A DNA stretch of 64,000 bases from Paenibacillus xylanexedens (GCF_017874615.1 NZ_JAGIKV010000001.1:310001-374000), one strand, 5' to 3'; positions 15,660-26,070 are shown, counted from the stretch's first letter. Notes: generated by a model from the sequence alone, not told the origin. Made by a program: numbers and translations.

Positions 15660-15687
15660 TTGTATTATCTTAAAATTGTGATATGAT
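15660..15687 (+). promoter_or_regulatory. candidate promoter of the GH43 operon
   Basis: TTGTAT (15660-15665), a 16-bp spacer and TATGAT (15682-15687) in AT-rich DNA. Confidence 0.5.
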
Positions 15688-15791
15688 ATCGTCAAGATAA
15701 TAAACATTTAAAAGAAAATATGAAAAATAATTACATTTAAATGTGACCAATCCTCTTTCTTCGCCAAATTTCAGTGTTCTAACACATTTTA

Positions 15792-15805
15792 TTGAAAGCG
15801 ATTAC
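15792..15805. promoter_or_regulatory. CcpA cre site
   Basis: TGAAAGCGATTACA fits the cre consensus TGWAANCGNTNWCA at every position. Lying downstream of the candidate promoter and upstream of two secreted hemicellulases, it predicts catabolite repression, possibly by roadblock. Confidence 0.8.
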
Positions 15806-15996
15806 AAAAAGAAACCTGACAGATTATAGCTTTTCTAATCGTACACACAGATGCAGGCTTACTTCGGGTTATAGCCACTCCCCTTGCTGCCGTGACCACG
15901 TACCCGGTGCACAGGTCGTCTGGCTTAAACCATATATGACAACACGAAGACTTAACCTAACAGCCAACCTAACCATTATTTCAAGAAGGGGGTGAC

Positions 15997-16095
15997 ATGA
16001 GGGAAATCTCTTCGTTTTTTCGGCATTTCATCATCACTGCTATTCTGAATTTCAGCTCACCAACTAATCCAATCTCATGGAGGCGAAACGTATGA
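15997..16095 (+). CDS. 32-codon leader ORF overlapping the GH43 start
   Basis: ATG 15997 follows a very strong AGAAGGGGGTG ribosome site. The frame encodes 32 residues (MREISSFFRHFIIT...ISWRRNV) and its TGA stop (16093-16095) overlaps the GH43 start ATG at 16092 in an ATGA junction. The peptide has a short hydrophobic middle and a basic end but no recognised family. The overlap suggests translational coupling or an attenuating upstream ORF. It could also be fortuitous. Confidence 0.5.
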   Translation: MREISSFFRHFIITAILNFSSPTNPISWRRNV

Positions 16096-18014
16096 TTCGT
16101 AAACCGCTAGTTTTGTTGTTGTCTTGTCTGCTAATCTTTGTCACCCTGCCCGTTGAATCGAGCCATGCAGCCAATGCAGCCGTTGCCAAACTTCCTGGAA
16201 ATTCCAATCCCCTCATCGATCATAAACTGGGAGCCGACCCTTATGTGCTCGTCCATAACAATCGGGTCTATGTCTACATGACAGGTGATGCATATCTGTA
16301 TAACAGTGACGGCTCTGTCAAAGAGAACCAGTACAGCACGATCGGGAAAATTAACGTCATCTCTTCAGCTGACATGGTGAACTGGACAGACCATGGCTCC
16401 ATCCCGGTAGCAGGTGCGAATAATGCCAATAATGGACAAGGAATTGCCAAATGGGCTACCCAGTCCTGGGCTCCTGCCATGGCGAAGAAAACCATTGCTG
16501 GCAAAGAAAAGTTCTTCCTGTATTTTGCCAACTCAGGTGGAGGTATTGGCGTGCTCACGGCGGATTCCCCCATTGGACCGTGGTCCGACCCGCTCGGACG
16601 TGCCCTCCTGACACACGGAACACCGGGTATGTCCGGTGTAACTTGGCTCTTTGATCCGGCTGTACTTGTCGATGATGATGGCTCTGCTTATTTGTATGCT
16701 GGCGGCGGCATTCCGAACGATACCAACGCTGCTTCCATTGCCAATCCCAAAACAGCTCGGGTCATTCGTCTCGGTGCCGACATGACCAGTGTGGTGGGCA
16801 GTGCTGTGACTATTGATTCTCCTTATATGTTCGAAGATTCTGGCATCCACAAGTATAACGGCAAATATTATTACTCCTACTGTATCAACTTCGCGGGAAC
16901 ACATCCCACTGCATATCCAAAAGGTGAGATCGGATACATGGTCAGCGACAGCCCGATGGGACCTTTCACGTATAAAGGACACTTCCTGAAAAATCCCGGC
17001 ACGTTCTTCGGCGTAGGCGGCAATAACCACCATGCCGTGTTTCAGTTCAACAACGCATGGTATGTGGCGTACCATGCACAAACGGTGAGTAAGGCATTCC
17101 TCGGTGATGGCAAAGGGTACCGTTCCACACATATCAATAAGCTGACCCACAACGCGGATGGCTCCATCCAGGAAGTGCAGGGTAACATGACTGGTGTATC
17201 CCAAACGTCCAACCTCAACCCGTATGTCCGGGTGGAAGCGGAAACCATTGGCTGGCAAGCAGGAATTAACACTGAACCAAGTCAAGCGAGCGGTGGACCT
17301 GTAGCCAATCAGAATGTCACTAATATTCATAACGGGGATTGGATCGCGGTCGGCAATGTTGATTTTGGCTCAGCTGGAGCCTCCAAATTCAAGGCCAATG
17401 TCGCTTCTACCGGAAATGGCAACATCGAGGTTCGACTGGACAGTCCGACAGGCCCACTAGTTGGAACACTTAACGTAAGTTCAACTGGCGGTTCGCAAAC
17501 TTGGCGCGAGATGGAGACCAATGTTACCAACGCTACAGGGGTACATCGTTTGTATCTGGTGTTTACAGGCTCGGGAAATGGAAATCTGTTCAAACTGGAC
17601 TACTGGCAGTTCACATCCGGTTCGGGCGGTAACCCCAATCCTAACCCGTCCGTTACTCGAATCGAAACGGAAAACATGACGCTTGGCGGTCAATACGCTG
17701 GCGTAGTCAGTTCCCCTTTTAATGGAGTCGCTCTTTACGGGAACAATGATTATGCAGCCTACAATCAATATTATGCTTTCCCGACCCATAATTTTTCTGT
17801 CCGCGGTGCTTCCAACAACAATAATACTGCACGTGTCGATCTTGTCATCGGGGGTGTAACTGCAGGTTCATTCTACTTTACCGGAACACAACCGACCGTA
17901 CAGACCCTCTCGAACATCACACATGCTACAGGCGATCAGGAAGTTAAACTAGTCGTAACAACGGATAATAGCACATGGGATGCCTATATTGATTACCTTG
18001 AACATTCGCAATAA
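16092..18014 (+). CDS. secreted GH43 arabinofuranosidase/xylosidase with two CBM6-like domains
   Basis: 640 residues; ATG 16092 follows GGAGG (16079-16083) at 8 bases, better than ATG 16077. Signal peptide ending near SSHAANA. The five-bladed GH43 domain (about 35-375) shows the three catalytic acids in context: GADPYVLVHNNRVYVY (base Asp), WLFDPAVLVDDDGSAYLY (pKa-modulating Asp) and MFEDSGIHKYNGKYYYSYC (acid Glu). Two CBM6-like beta-sandwiches follow: VEAETIGWQAG...GDWIAVGNVDFG (about 383-510) and IETENMTLGGQYAGVV (about 520-640). The build matches arabinoxylan arabinofuranohydrolases (XynD-type). It acts outside the cell on xylan side chains, with the next gene. Confidence 0.85.
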   Translation: MIRKPLVLLLSCLLIFVTLPVESSHAANAAVAKLPGNSNPLIDHKLGADPYVLVHNNRVYVYMTGDAYLYNSDGSVKENQYSTIGKINVISSADMVNWTDHGSIPVAGANNANNGQGIAKWATQSWAPAMAKKTIAGKEKFFLYFANSGGGIGVLTADSPIGPWSDPLGRALLTHGTPGMSGVTWLFDPAVLVDDDGSAYLYAGGGIPNDTNAASIANPKTARVIRLGADMTSVVGSAVTIDSPYMFEDSGIHKYNGKYYYSYCINFAGTHPTAYPKGEIGYMVSDSPMGPFTYKGHFLKNPGTFFGVGGNNHHAVFQFNNAWYVAYHAQTVSKAFLGDGKGYRSTHINKLTHNADGSIQEVQGNMTGVSQTSNLNPYVRVEAETIGWQAGINTEPSQASGGPVANQNVTNIHNGDWIAVGNVDFGSAGASKFKANVASTGNGNIEVRLDSPTGPLVGTLNVSSTGGSQTWREMETNVTNATGVHRLYLVFTGSGNGNLFKLDYWQFTSGSGGNPNPNPSVTRIETENMTLGGQYAGVVSSPFNGVALYGNNDYAAYNQYYAFPTHNFSVRGASNNNNTARVDLVIGGVTAGSFYFTGTQPTVQTLSNITHATGDQEVKLVVTTDNSTWDAYIDYLEHSQ

Positions 18015-18047
18015 TTCTAGAGACATGATCGTTCGGGAGGATAGAAT

Positions 18048-20111
18048 ATGTGGAAAAAAATGAGTACTCTTCTACTCGCTCTTCCTTTGCTTATAGCATC
18101 ACTCCCTCTGACAAGTCCATCTGTTTCCGCAGCAACGTTCAGCAATCCGGTAATTTACGCGGATGTTCCTGACAGTGATGTCATTCGGGTGGGCAATGCA
18201 TTTTATATGACAAGCACAACGATGCACATGAATCCGGGAGTACCCGTCATGAAGTCTTATGATCTGGTCAACTGGAGCATCGTAAACTATGTATACGATA
18301 CGCTTGGAAACGGGGATATACAGAATCTGAACAATGGACAAAACGAGTATGGGCGTGGTTCCTGGGCGAGCAGCTTGCGGTACAACAACGGTATATATTA
18401 TGTGGCCTTTGGCTCGCTTTCTACGGGCAAGACGTATATTTACCAAACCAGCAATATTGAAACAGGGCCATGGACACCTTACACATTGAACAGTTATTAC
18501 CATGACCCCTCCCTTTTGTTTGACGGGAATCGAACCTTTCTTGTTCATGGCAGTGATAACATCAGTATTGTTGAGCTGACACCTGATGCCAAGGCCGTCA
18601 AGTCCGGCGGGCTCAATCAGGTCCTGATTCCAAACGCGAGTAGTGTTGCCGGCTCCAACATGATTGTAAAGGCAGAAGGAGCACACATTCAGAAGATCAA
18701 TGGTATGTACTATGTATTCCTGATTGCCTGGCCTTCGGGTGATGGTCGCATTCAGCTTGCCTATCGTGCAAACACATTGACAGGTCCATACACAGGTAAA
18801 GTTGTACTCAGAGACTCGGGAATCGCCCAAGGAGGCATCGTGGATACCGCATCCGGCGCTTGGTACGGCTTGCTGTTTCGTGATAGCGGGGCCATTGGAC
18901 GCATCCCCTATCTCGTTCCAGTCACGTGGTCGGATAACTGGCCTGTGTTTGGGGTGAACGGCAAGGTTCCCCTTAACATGAATATGCCCGTTGAAGGTCA
19001 GCCTGCCGCCAAAATCTACGGGTCCGATGAGTTCAACGCATCCACATCAGGCATACCCTCAGTAACGCAACTGTTAGTGAACGGCGGCTTTGAGGAAAGC
19101 AGCATTCAGCCGTGGACCAGCAACAATACGGCAAACATCACCGTAACAAATGCCGAAGCATTCAGCGGTACAAAAAGCCTGCTCGTCAGCGGCAGACAGC
19201 AGACAGCAGGCGGAGCCAAACAGATGGTTACAGGAAAGCTGGTACCGGGAGGAACATACTCTTTTTCGGCAAAGATCAAATACACTACTGGTCCTGCAAC
19301 CAAAACGTTCAATCTTAGCATCCAGAACGGTGCAAGTTATACCGGAATTACCATTATGGGCAGTGCGACGTTAACCCGTGGACAGTGGGGTACCATTCAA
19401 GGTACGTATACCGTTCCGTCGAATGCAGACCTGTCCCAAAGCTTCATTTTTGTGGAAACACCGTATAACTCGAATCCGGACCCGACCAATGATTTGATGG
19501 CGTTTTATGTGGATGACCTCTCCCTGACAAGCAATTCATCTTCTGGTACATCCAGTCTCGCTACTTTCTGGCAGTGGAATCATAACCCTGATGCTGCCAA
19601 CTGGTCCCTGCTCCAGCGGCCCGGTTTCATGCGGTTAACCGCAGGCAAAATCAGCAAAAACCTGTTAGAAGCCCGCAACACGCTGACACAACGAACCTTT
19701 GGTCCAAAAAGCACAGGGATGACCGCTTTGGATACAGCCGGCATGAAGGATGGTGATTATGCTGGACTCGCTGCTTTTCAGGCCAAATATGGTTTTGTCG
19801 GCGTTAAAATGACAGGCAGCAACAAATCCATTATTATGACTAATGCCAGTTCCGGCACCATGACTGAAGTAGCAACTGTGCCATTAAACCAGAACAGAAT
19901 CTATCTCCGCGTCATCTGTGATTTTACGAACCAGACCGACAAAGCCTACTTTGCTTATAGCCTGAATGGTAGCAACTGGACAAACATTGGCAATACACTT
20001 CAAATGTCTTACACCCTGCCACACTTTATGGGATACCGGTTTGCACTATTCAATTATGCAACGAAGTCTACCGGAGGATATGCAGATTTCGATTATTTCC
20101 GCGTAGAATAA
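18048..20111 (+). CDS. secreted GH43 enzyme with CBM4/9-like insert and C-terminal concanavalin-like domain
   Basis: 687 residues from ATG 18048 (GGGAGG upstream). Signal peptide to about residue 28 (SVSAA). GH43 domain about 30-325: NPVIYADVPDSDVIRVGNAFYMTST (base Asp), YYHDPSLLFD (second Asp), VKAEGAHIQKINGMYYVFL (acid Glu). Residues about 345-500 are a carbohydrate-binding module of the CBM4/9 kind (LLVNGGFEESSIQPWTSN...YVDDLSLTS). About 505-687 is a beta-xylosidase C-terminal concanavalin-like domain (WQWNHNPDAANWSLLQRPGFMRLT). The whole resembles GH43 subfamily 12-type arabinofuranosidases or xylosidases. It follows the first GH43 by 33 bp in one operon. Confidence 0.85.
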   Translation: MWKKMSTLLLALPLLIASLPLTSPSVSAATFSNPVIYADVPDSDVIRVGNAFYMTSTTMHMNPGVPVMKSYDLVNWSIVNYVYDTLGNGDIQNLNNGQNEYGRGSWASSLRYNNGIYYVAFGSLSTGKTYIYQTSNIETGPWTPYTLNSYYHDPSLLFDGNRTFLVHGSDNISIVELTPDAKAVKSGGLNQVLIPNASSVAGSNMIVKAEGAHIQKINGMYYVFLIAWPSGDGRIQLAYRANTLTGPYTGKVVLRDSGIAQGGIVDTASGAWYGLLFRDSGAIGRIPYLVPVTWSDNWPVFGVNGKVPLNMNMPVEGQPAAKIYGSDEFNASTSGIPSVTQLLVNGGFEESSIQPWTSNNTANITVTNAEAFSGTKSLLVSGRQQTAGGAKQMVTGKLVPGGTYSFSAKIKYTTGPATKTFNLSIQNGASYTGITIMGSATLTRGQWGTIQGTYTVPSNADLSQSFIFVETPYNSNPDPTNDLMAFYVDDLSLTSNSSSGTSSLATFWQWNHNPDAANWSLLQRPGFMRLTAGKISKNLLEARNTLTQRTFGPKSTGMTALDTAGMKDGDYAGLAAFQAKYGFVGVKMTGSNKSIIMTNASSGTMTEVATVPLNQNRIYLRVICDFTNQTDKAYFAYSLNGSNWTNIGNTLQMSYTLPHFMGYRFALFNYATKSTGGYADFDYFRVE

Positions 20112-20153
20112 ATGTAGTTTTATTCGGTTATTAATTTTTCACTTATTGATCAG

Positions 20154-20190
20154 GACCTGGACTTCACCATGTGTGGAGCCAGGTCTTTTT
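20154..20190 (+). terminator. terminator of the GH43 operon
   Basis: GACCTGG and CCAGGTC arms followed by TTTTTC, about 40 bp after the second GH43 stop. Confidence 0.85.
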
Positions 20191-20356
20191 CAGTACATTT
20201 TTTATGAAGAGCTTCACCTTTCAACTTCAAAAATCCCGAATCTTGATAAGGATGAAGCATACCTCATGTAAACTTCATGTTCCATATATCACCTCTATAG
20301 TAAGATATAGATTAATGTAAATATTATTAAATTTTAATTGATAAGGAGGGCTTTAT

Positions 20357-21076
20357 TTGAAAAATATAATTGTCTTTGGTGCAAGCAAGGGATTAGGCGA
20401 TGCATTTGTCAGAGGCGTGCCACAATCCGGTGATAAGGTCTGGGGGGTCTCCCGCAGCAAGCCGGAAAGTCTGTCCGTGGAGGATGGCGTCGAGCGAATA
20501 TGGATTCAGGCTGATCTTTCCGAGCTTCAGGCCGCAGAGCAAGTTGCCAGCCAACTTCAAGGCGAGACGTTGGATGTGCTTATTTATAACGTGGGGATCT
20601 GGGAAAAGGAAGGATTTGAAGAGCACTACACGTTTGATAAGGATGAACCCGCAGATATCAGTCAGCTGATCCATGTGAATGTGACTTCTACAATTGTATG
20701 TATACAGGCTTTACTGCCTCAGCTCCGCCTGTCTGAAGCAGGGAAGATTATCCTGATCGGTTCAACAGCCGGTTTGAGCAATGCAGGCAGCAGCCAGGTT
20801 TCTTTTGTCGCCTCCAAATTTGCCATACGGGGTATTACGGAAGCTCTAAGAGAACATACGAGGAATGACCGCATCGCGGTGACATGCATCAACCCGGGAG
20901 AACTGGCGGCAGAAATTCCGTATGAAGACGGGATGGAACGTGCACTGGCCGAGTATGATGGGACCCGCATTCCCCTGCAGGATATGGTCGCCATCGTTCG
21001 ATGTATCATCAGCTTGTCCAAAGCGGCCTGCGTAAAAGAGATCAACATGCCTGCATTAACGGATACGAACACCTAG
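20357..21076 (+). CDS. short-chain dehydrogenase/reductase-like protein lacking the catalytic Tyr
   Basis: 239 residues from TTG 20357 behind AAGGAGGG. The Rossmann motif is GASKGLG at residue 8. The NNAG-type motif is YNVGI, and the catalytic-serine strand is KIILIGSTAGLSNAG. The YxxxK motif reads FVASK: Phe replaces the proton-donating Tyr while Lys is kept. Without that Tyr, normal SDR chemistry should be poor. It may bind NAD(P) in a regulatory or structural role, or be degenerating. Single gene with upstream AT-rich promoter DNA. Confidence 0.82.
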   Translation: MKNIIVFGASKGLGDAFVRGVPQSGDKVWGVSRSKPESLSVEDGVERIWIQADLSELQAAEQVASQLQGETLDVLIYNVGIWEKEGFEEHYTFDKDEPADISQLIHVNVTSTIVCIQALLPQLRLSEAGKIILIGSTAGLSNAGSSQVSFVASKFAIRGITEALREHTRNDRIAVTCINPGELAAEIPYEDGMERALAEYDGTRIPLQDMVAIVRCIISLSKAACVKEINMPALTDTNT

Positions 21077-21155
21077 ATAGCAATGACATCTACACGCCTC
21101 AATCGGTCCGTTCACCGGAGTGCGCTCTGTATACACACGCTGGACAGAAGCCCGT

Positions 21156-22184
21156 TTAAATTAATACATGCGACAAGTGTGTAATACCTATGGAATTCAG
21201 GCGTTCATGCTCAGGGATATTTTCATATAACAAATGGGATTTTCCAGCCTTGGCCAGGTGATCACGCATAGCTGCAATTCGTCCTTTGTTAACATCAATA
21301 AAACGAAAATCGATTTGACGCAAGTGCTCCATCCCGGTCAGTCCAGCAAACGAATCCGCCTTGAGCGCCGTATTCATCTCTTTCAGTTCAATAGACTCCA
21401 AAGCACGGGCTGTCCATAGATGTGTGGTATCCCGTAACGATTTCATATAGTCCAGTTCGAGCTGTCTGAGAGAGGTCATATGGGAAAAGTCGCATAAATG
21501 CTCCAGCTTGGGCAAGGATAGATGCAGATATTCCAGCCCGCGCATCTGTTCGAGTCCCTGAATACTCGTCAGTTTGCGAACAGAGCTGAGCTTCAACATC
21601 GAGATGGTTGACTGTGTCAATACATCCCGTCCCCCTTTTAACTCACAGTGATCCAGGGACAGATACTGAAGCATAGGCAGTTCCGCCAACACATCAGCAC
21701 TTTCGACCGTGCAGTTCAGAATGAGCGTATGCAGTTGGAGGCATGCCGCAATGGAAGCAAATCCGTTGAATTTGCCACGCAGTTCAAGAAAGGTCAATCG
21801 TTTGTAGTGTTTAATAAAATCGAGCACGGTCGCCTTTGCAGGTGAATTCAATCTTAGAAACTGCAGTTGCTCCATCGCACCCAGAATCGTCAAATCCTGT
21901 GCCTGCGAAAGATCAAGCTGCAAGGCAGACACATGTTTCAACTGTGCCAGTCGCCCCAAAAATCCGGATGAATATACCCCTTTAGGGTCCTTATGTGATA
22001 TGTGTAGGATCAGATCCGGCCGGGCAAAGAACACTTTGGCATCGAGCTCGGCAAGGTCCTCGTATGTATCCGCGTCAACACGAAAATGAACCGTTGCTCT
22101 GCGGCGCAACAGATGCACCGCCTGGTGCATCTTTTCGGCATTCCATGGAACCCCCTGTATTGAAGCATGCCATAACTCACTCAC
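21156..22184 (-). CDS. leucine-rich-repeat-like protein
   Basis: 342 residues if it starts at GTG 22184 (GGGGGA 7 bases upstream); an ATG at 22208 is in frame but without a ribosome site. No signal peptide. From about residue 75 to 310 there are repeated LxxLxL units (LKHVSALQLDLSQ, LQFLRLNSPAK, LTFLELRGKF, LQYLSLDHCEL, LEYLHLSLPKLEHL, LRQLELDYMKSL), as in LRR proteins. The N-terminus (ELWHASIQGVPWNAEKMHQAVHLL) is unassigned. Probably cytoplasmic and protein-binding; I cannot name a function. Confidence 0.75.
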   Translation of the reverse strand: MSELWHASIQGVPWNAEKMHQAVHLLRRRATVHFRVDADTYEDLAELDAKVFFARPDLILHISHKDPKGVYSSGFLGRLAQLKHVSALQLDLSQAQDLTILGAMEQLQFLRLNSPAKATVLDFIKHYKRLTFLELRGKFNGFASIAACLQLHTLILNCTVESADVLAELPMLQYLSLDHCELKGGRDVLTQSTISMLKLSSVRKLTSIQGLEQMRGLEYLHLSLPKLEHLCDFSHMTSLRQLELDYMKSLRDTTHLWTARALESIELKEMNTALKADSFAGLTGMEHLRQIDFRFIDVNKGRIAAMRDHLAKAGKSHLLYENIPEHERLNSIGITHLSHVLI

Positions 22185-22440
22185 AGATAATCCCCCTTTT
22201 CCATCCATAGTTCCAATTCATTCCATTATAAACAAGATCGTCTGGATGAACCACTACCGATCCCCGTTTTTCATTCCTTTCTTCTTTTTCATCCCTCCCC
22301 TTTCATCCTTCTCATACTCATGTCTTTCCTTCCCGTTGCTTTCGGGATTATTCGACAGAAATCTACATAAAACTATAAATTAAGCCGACATATAACTTAG
22401 GCGTTTTGAGCTTTTTATTAATCATCTGGGGAGATGGAAT

Positions 22441-24516
22441 ATGTCGAACATGTTGAACAAGTGGGGGAAAACGGGAGCACGGACATCCAGTATGGCAAAT
22501 ACGTTGTCCATTGTGCTGCTGATCATTATCGTAGTTGTCTTTGCCGTGCTGGGAACATTTATGTTTGCAAGCACACGAAACATTCTGGTGAAACAGCAGG
22601 AATCCATGCTCCAGACCAAAACACAAGCCATTGTTAGTGAATTTGATGCACTATTCAAGGAAAAAGGTGCGCTGGTCAAGCAAATGTCCACTAATACATT
22701 ATTTCAGCAATACATAGAAACAACAGCATCTGCTGCGGATGCGGCAAGTTCAACCTACGCTGCGCAAACACAGGCGACACTCGCCGCTATCGTTAAGGCA
22801 GAGCCTTCGTTTGCCGATGCCTGGGTCGCGGGCTTGGATGGAAAAGGCTTTTGGATTCAAAATGATGGTGTCGTATCTGCACCGGACTTTGATATCCAGT
22901 CACGTCCATACTACAAGCCGGTTACCGACGCAGACGGACTTTATTTCTCCGATCCGTACATTGATATTGCAGCAGGCGATGTACTCATGGGTATCTTTAA
23001 TCCGATCAAAGACGAAAACAACACCACGATCGGCTTTGCCGCAGCGGATATTGCATTCAAGGATATTCCGGCGATTATGGAGAGTTATTCCCTTGGAAGC
23101 ACGGGCTATTCCATGTTGCTGTCCAAGAGCGGGGAAATTCTGTACCATCCAGATCAAGAAAAGGTATTGAAGGAGAACATCCTGAACAGTACGGGGGACA
23201 TGGGGGACATCGGCAAGAAAATGCTTGCGGGTGAAAACGGCGTACAACTTATGAACGACAATGGGGAACGTCGATATATCGGCTACGCTACCAGCAAAGA
23301 TACGGGATGGTCCGTTGGTCTGACCATATCCGAAGAAGAAGTTCTCTCGGAATTAAAAACATTCACGTGGATTACGCTTGGCGGTTTTGCTGCAGCCACC
23401 CTTCTGCTTGTGATTATCTGTTACATTACCCTTCGCCGTCTGTTACGCTCCATACCACAGCTGCTGGCCAAGATTAATCAGATTGAACAAGGTGACCTGA
23501 CTGTCAAACTGGATATCAAATCTAATAATGAAATTGGACAGATCGCCACAGGTTTGAATTCCATGGTGCAGAAAATTCAGGGCATGCTGCAAATGGTCGG
23601 CAGCTCGGCGCAAATCCTGAACCAGTCGTCGAATGATCTGCAAGCCATCTCCTCACGAACGGCTGTGACCATGAATGACACATCAACAGCCATCAACGAG
23701 ATTGCCAATGCAACGAATTATCAGTCCATCGAAACGGAAAATATTTTACGTAAAACAGGCTCGTTATCCAGCCAAATTGATGAAATTGCTACCGATGCGC
23801 AGGCTATGGGAACGGTCGTGCAGACATCTGCTGATCAAAGCAGCCAAGGACTTGCGGTCGTGGAACAATTATCGAGATGGTCCGAGGAAAACCATCAGTC
23901 CACCCAAGCAATGTCCTCTATTATTCAGGAGATTGACCTGAGTCGGAATGAAATATCCAGTTTTGTGGATACAGTCAAACAGATTGCCTCTCAAACGAAC
24001 CTGCTCGCCCTGAATGCCTCCATTGAGGCTGCACGTGCTGGCGAACATGGAAGAGGATTTGCCGTCGTTGCCGAAGAGGTCCGCAAACTTGCAGAACAGA
24101 CGGCTCAGGCAACAGAGGAAATCAACAAAAAGGTGAATGTTATTGAAGAGAAAACAACCCTGTCGGTTGAACATACCATGCGCGGTATGAAGATTGCGGA
24201 GGAGAATGCCAAATCTGTAGAAGATACCAAACATGTATTCTTCAGTATTAACAAAGACCTGAAAGATCTGCAGCAACGTATGATGCAGATTACCACTAAT
24301 ACCGCCAATGTACACAAACACAAAGATGAGATATTCCAGGCACTGGAGATTATCTCCTCCACCACAGAGGAGAACTCGGCATCGACGGAAGAAGTAAGCG
24401 CCAGCACGCAGGATCAGCTGGATAGTATCGAACAGGTAGCGGATCTGTCGAAACAGTTGAACCAGCTATCTGGCAAACTGCAAGACGAACTAAGCCAGTT
24501 TAAAGTAAAGTCATGA
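22441..24516 (+). CDS. methyl-accepting chemotaxis protein (dCache sensor)
   Basis: 691 residues from ATG 22441 (GGGGAGA upstream). TM1 about 19-43, an extracytoplasmic double-Cache-like sensor about 45-300 ([58 protein letters not shown]), TM2 about 305-330, HAMP ([35 protein letters not shown]), then a long coiled-coil signalling domain with the conserved tip [37 protein letters not shown]. dCache receptors often bind amino acids or small acids, but the ligand cannot be read. It acts through CheA/CheW at the membrane. The aminotransferase gene follows after about 95 bp. Confidence 0.95.
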   Translation: MSNMLNKWGKTGARTSSMANTLSIVLLIIIVVVFAVLGTFMFASTRNILVKQQESMLQTKTQAIVSEFDALFKEKGALVKQMSTNTLFQQYIETTASAADAASSTYAAQTQATLAAIVKAEPSFADAWVAGLDGKGFWIQNDGVVSAPDFDIQSRPYYKPVTDADGLYFSDPYIDIAAGDVLMGIFNPIKDENNTTIGFAAADIAFKDIPAIMESYSLGSTGYSMLLSKSGEILYHPDQEKVLKENILNSTGDMGDIGKKMLAGENGVQLMNDNGERRYIGYATSKDTGWSVGLTISEEEVLSELKTFTWITLGGFAAATLLLVIICYITLRRLLRSIPQLLAKINQIEQGDLTVKLDIKSNNEIGQIATGLNSMVQKIQGMLQMVGSSAQILNQSSNDLQAISSRTAVTMNDTSTAINEIANATNYQSIETENILRKTGSLSSQIDEIATDAQAMGTVVQTSADQSSQGLAVVEQLSRWSEENHQSTQAMSSIIQEIDLSRNEISSFVDTVKQIASQTNLLALNASIEAARAGEHGRGFAVVAEEVRKLAEQTAQATEEINKKVNVIEEKTTLSVEHTMRGMKIAEENAKSVEDTKHVFFSINKDLKDLQQRMMQITTNTANVHKHKDEIFQALEIISSTTEENSASTEEVSASTQDQLDSIEQVADLSKQLNQLSGKLQDELSQFKVKS

Positions 24517-24610
24517 TCCGCAAGCGTTCCCTTGCTCTTCTCTTTTAGTCGCTGTCCATTTATTATTAATGAATATGCGTACGAAGAGGATTGGAGGCTG
24601 AATCATCATC

Positions 24611-25783
24611 ATGAACTTTGCCAAACGAATGGATCATTTCAACGAAGGAATTTTCACCCGGTTGCTGGAGATCAAACGCCGCAGACTGGAGAACGGTCAG
24701 CCCGTTATTGATCTCAGTGTGGGTACGCCGAATATCCCACCTGCGCAGCATATTATAACTGCACTATGCGAGGCCGCTGCTGATCCGGCTAATTATATAT
24801 ATGCTGTGAATGATCAGAGTGAGTTGCTGCAAGCTACAAGCGATTGGTACAAGCAACGCTATCAGGTCGAGTTAGACCCGGCAACACAGATCTGTTCCTT
24901 GCTCGGTTCACAGGAAGGGCTGGCACATATATCCCTCTCCATTGTCGATGAAGGTGATCTGGTGCTCGTCCCTGACCCCTGCTATCCCGTCTTCGCGGAT
25001 GGACCGTTACTGGCAGGTGCAGAACTGTATTATATGCCGCAAAAAGAAGAAAACGGGTATGTTATTCAGCTTCAGGATATACCGGAAGATATCGCTCATC
25101 GAGCGAAATTCATGCTGGTCTCCTATCCTAACAATCCAACAACTGCGATGGCACCAGATCAGTTCTATCTCGACCTGATTGCCTTTGCGAAGAAGTATGA
25201 TATTATCGTGCTTCACGATAATGCGTACAGCGAGCTCGTATTTGACGGAAAGTCATGTGGAAGCTTCCTCGCATTCCCTGGCGCCATGGACGTCGGTGTG
25301 GAATTCAATTCCCTGTCAAAAACGTACGGACTGGCAGGAGCTAGAATCGGCTTCTGTGTGGGCAATACAACCATGGTCTCCATGCTGAAAAAGCTAAAAT
25401 CCAATATGGATTACGGGATGTTTCTACCGATCCAAAAAGCAGCAATTGCCGCCATTACCGGTGATCAATCCGAGGTTGAACGGGTCAGAGCAATCTATGA
25501 ACAGCGCAGAGACATCCTCTGTGAAGGCTTCAGCAGTCTGGGTTGGCCGATTGCCAAACCTGAGGCAACGATGTTCGTCTGGAGCCGGATTCCGGCGCAC
25601 TACGACAGCTCGGAGCAATTTGCCATGGATCTGGTTACACATGCAGGAGTCATCGCAACGCCAGGCAGTGCCTTTGGTCCTTCAGGTAAAGGGTATGTGC
25701 GCTTCGCCCTCGTTCAGGACAATGAAATATTGCAACAAGCGGTACAATCAGTTGATGAAAGCGGGATTTTGAAATCCAGCTAA
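24611..25783 (+). CDS. PLP-dependent class I/II aminotransferase (LL-diaminopimelate-type)
   Basis: 390 residues from ATG 24611, with GGAGG about 12 bases upstream. Fold type I signatures are present: DLSVGTPNIPP, LLGSQEGLAHISLSIVDEGDLVLVPDPCYPVF, SYPNNPTTAMAP, HDNAYSELVF, the PLP lysine in SLSKTYGLAGARIGF, and GYVRFALV near the end. The layout resembles DapL/DapX-like and alanine/aspartate aminotransferases; substrate choice is uncertain. Cytoplasmic amino-acid metabolism is the likely role. Confidence 0.85.
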   Translation: MNFAKRMDHFNEGIFTRLLEIKRRRLENGQPVIDLSVGTPNIPPAQHIITALCEAAADPANYIYAVNDQSELLQATSDWYKQRYQVELDPATQICSLLGSQEGLAHISLSIVDEGDLVLVPDPCYPVFADGPLLAGAELYYMPQKEENGYVIQLQDIPEDIAHRAKFMLVSYPNNPTTAMAPDQFYLDLIAFAKKYDIIVLHDNAYSELVFDGKSCGSFLAFPGAMDVGVEFNSLSKTYGLAGARIGFCVGNTTMVSMLKKLKSNMDYGMFLPIQKAAIAAITGDQSEVERVRAIYEQRRDILCEGFSSLGWPIAKPEATMFVWSRIPAHYDSSEQFAMDLVTHAGVIATPGSAFGPSGKGYVRFALVQDNEILQQAVQSVDESGILKSS

Positions 25784-26031
25784 CGAGAGCACGATTCGAA
25801 TGTTCTCAATCAAAAATCCCTTCAAGGTCCACAGGGAGTAAGAGTTTCACGTTTGATAACGTGGTCTCTACTTCTTGTAGACGTGAGGGGATTTTGTCAT
25901 TTGGTACGGGAGTAGACATTCATCGGGAGAGGTTATCTGTGGGTACCACGTCAGGTCCAATGATCCAATATCTATGCAACCGGGTTAAACAGGAACATAA
26001 GATCATGGCTGGAGGGCATACCGTGGCAGCG

Positions 26032-26058
26032 AAAAGCCTGCTCGGAGAGCAGGCTTTT
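26032..26058. terminator. bidirectional terminator before the iron-uptake operon end
   Basis: AAAAGCCTGCTC-GGA-GAGCAGGCTTTT is a perfect 12-bp stem with A- and T-tracts, 13 bp past the stop of the FhuB-like permease. A second weaker long hairpin (arms AAAATCCC and GGGGATTTT) lies at about 25808-25898, and the 290-bp interval has no convincing gene. Confidence 0.85.
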
Positions 26059-26070
26059 GGTTTGAACTTT

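Larger units (their letters stand above)
15190..15996. other. 800-bp intergenic region before the GH43 operon
   Basis: The left half holds no convincing gene. A hairpin with TGACCG/CGGTCA arms at about 15461-15497 has T-tracts on both sides. From about 15560 the DNA is strongly AT-rich and contains the promoter (15660-15687) and cre site (15792-15805) listed separately. A 32-codon ORF begins at 15997. The leader between promoter and first GH43 start would be about 400 bases long. Confidence 0.6.
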
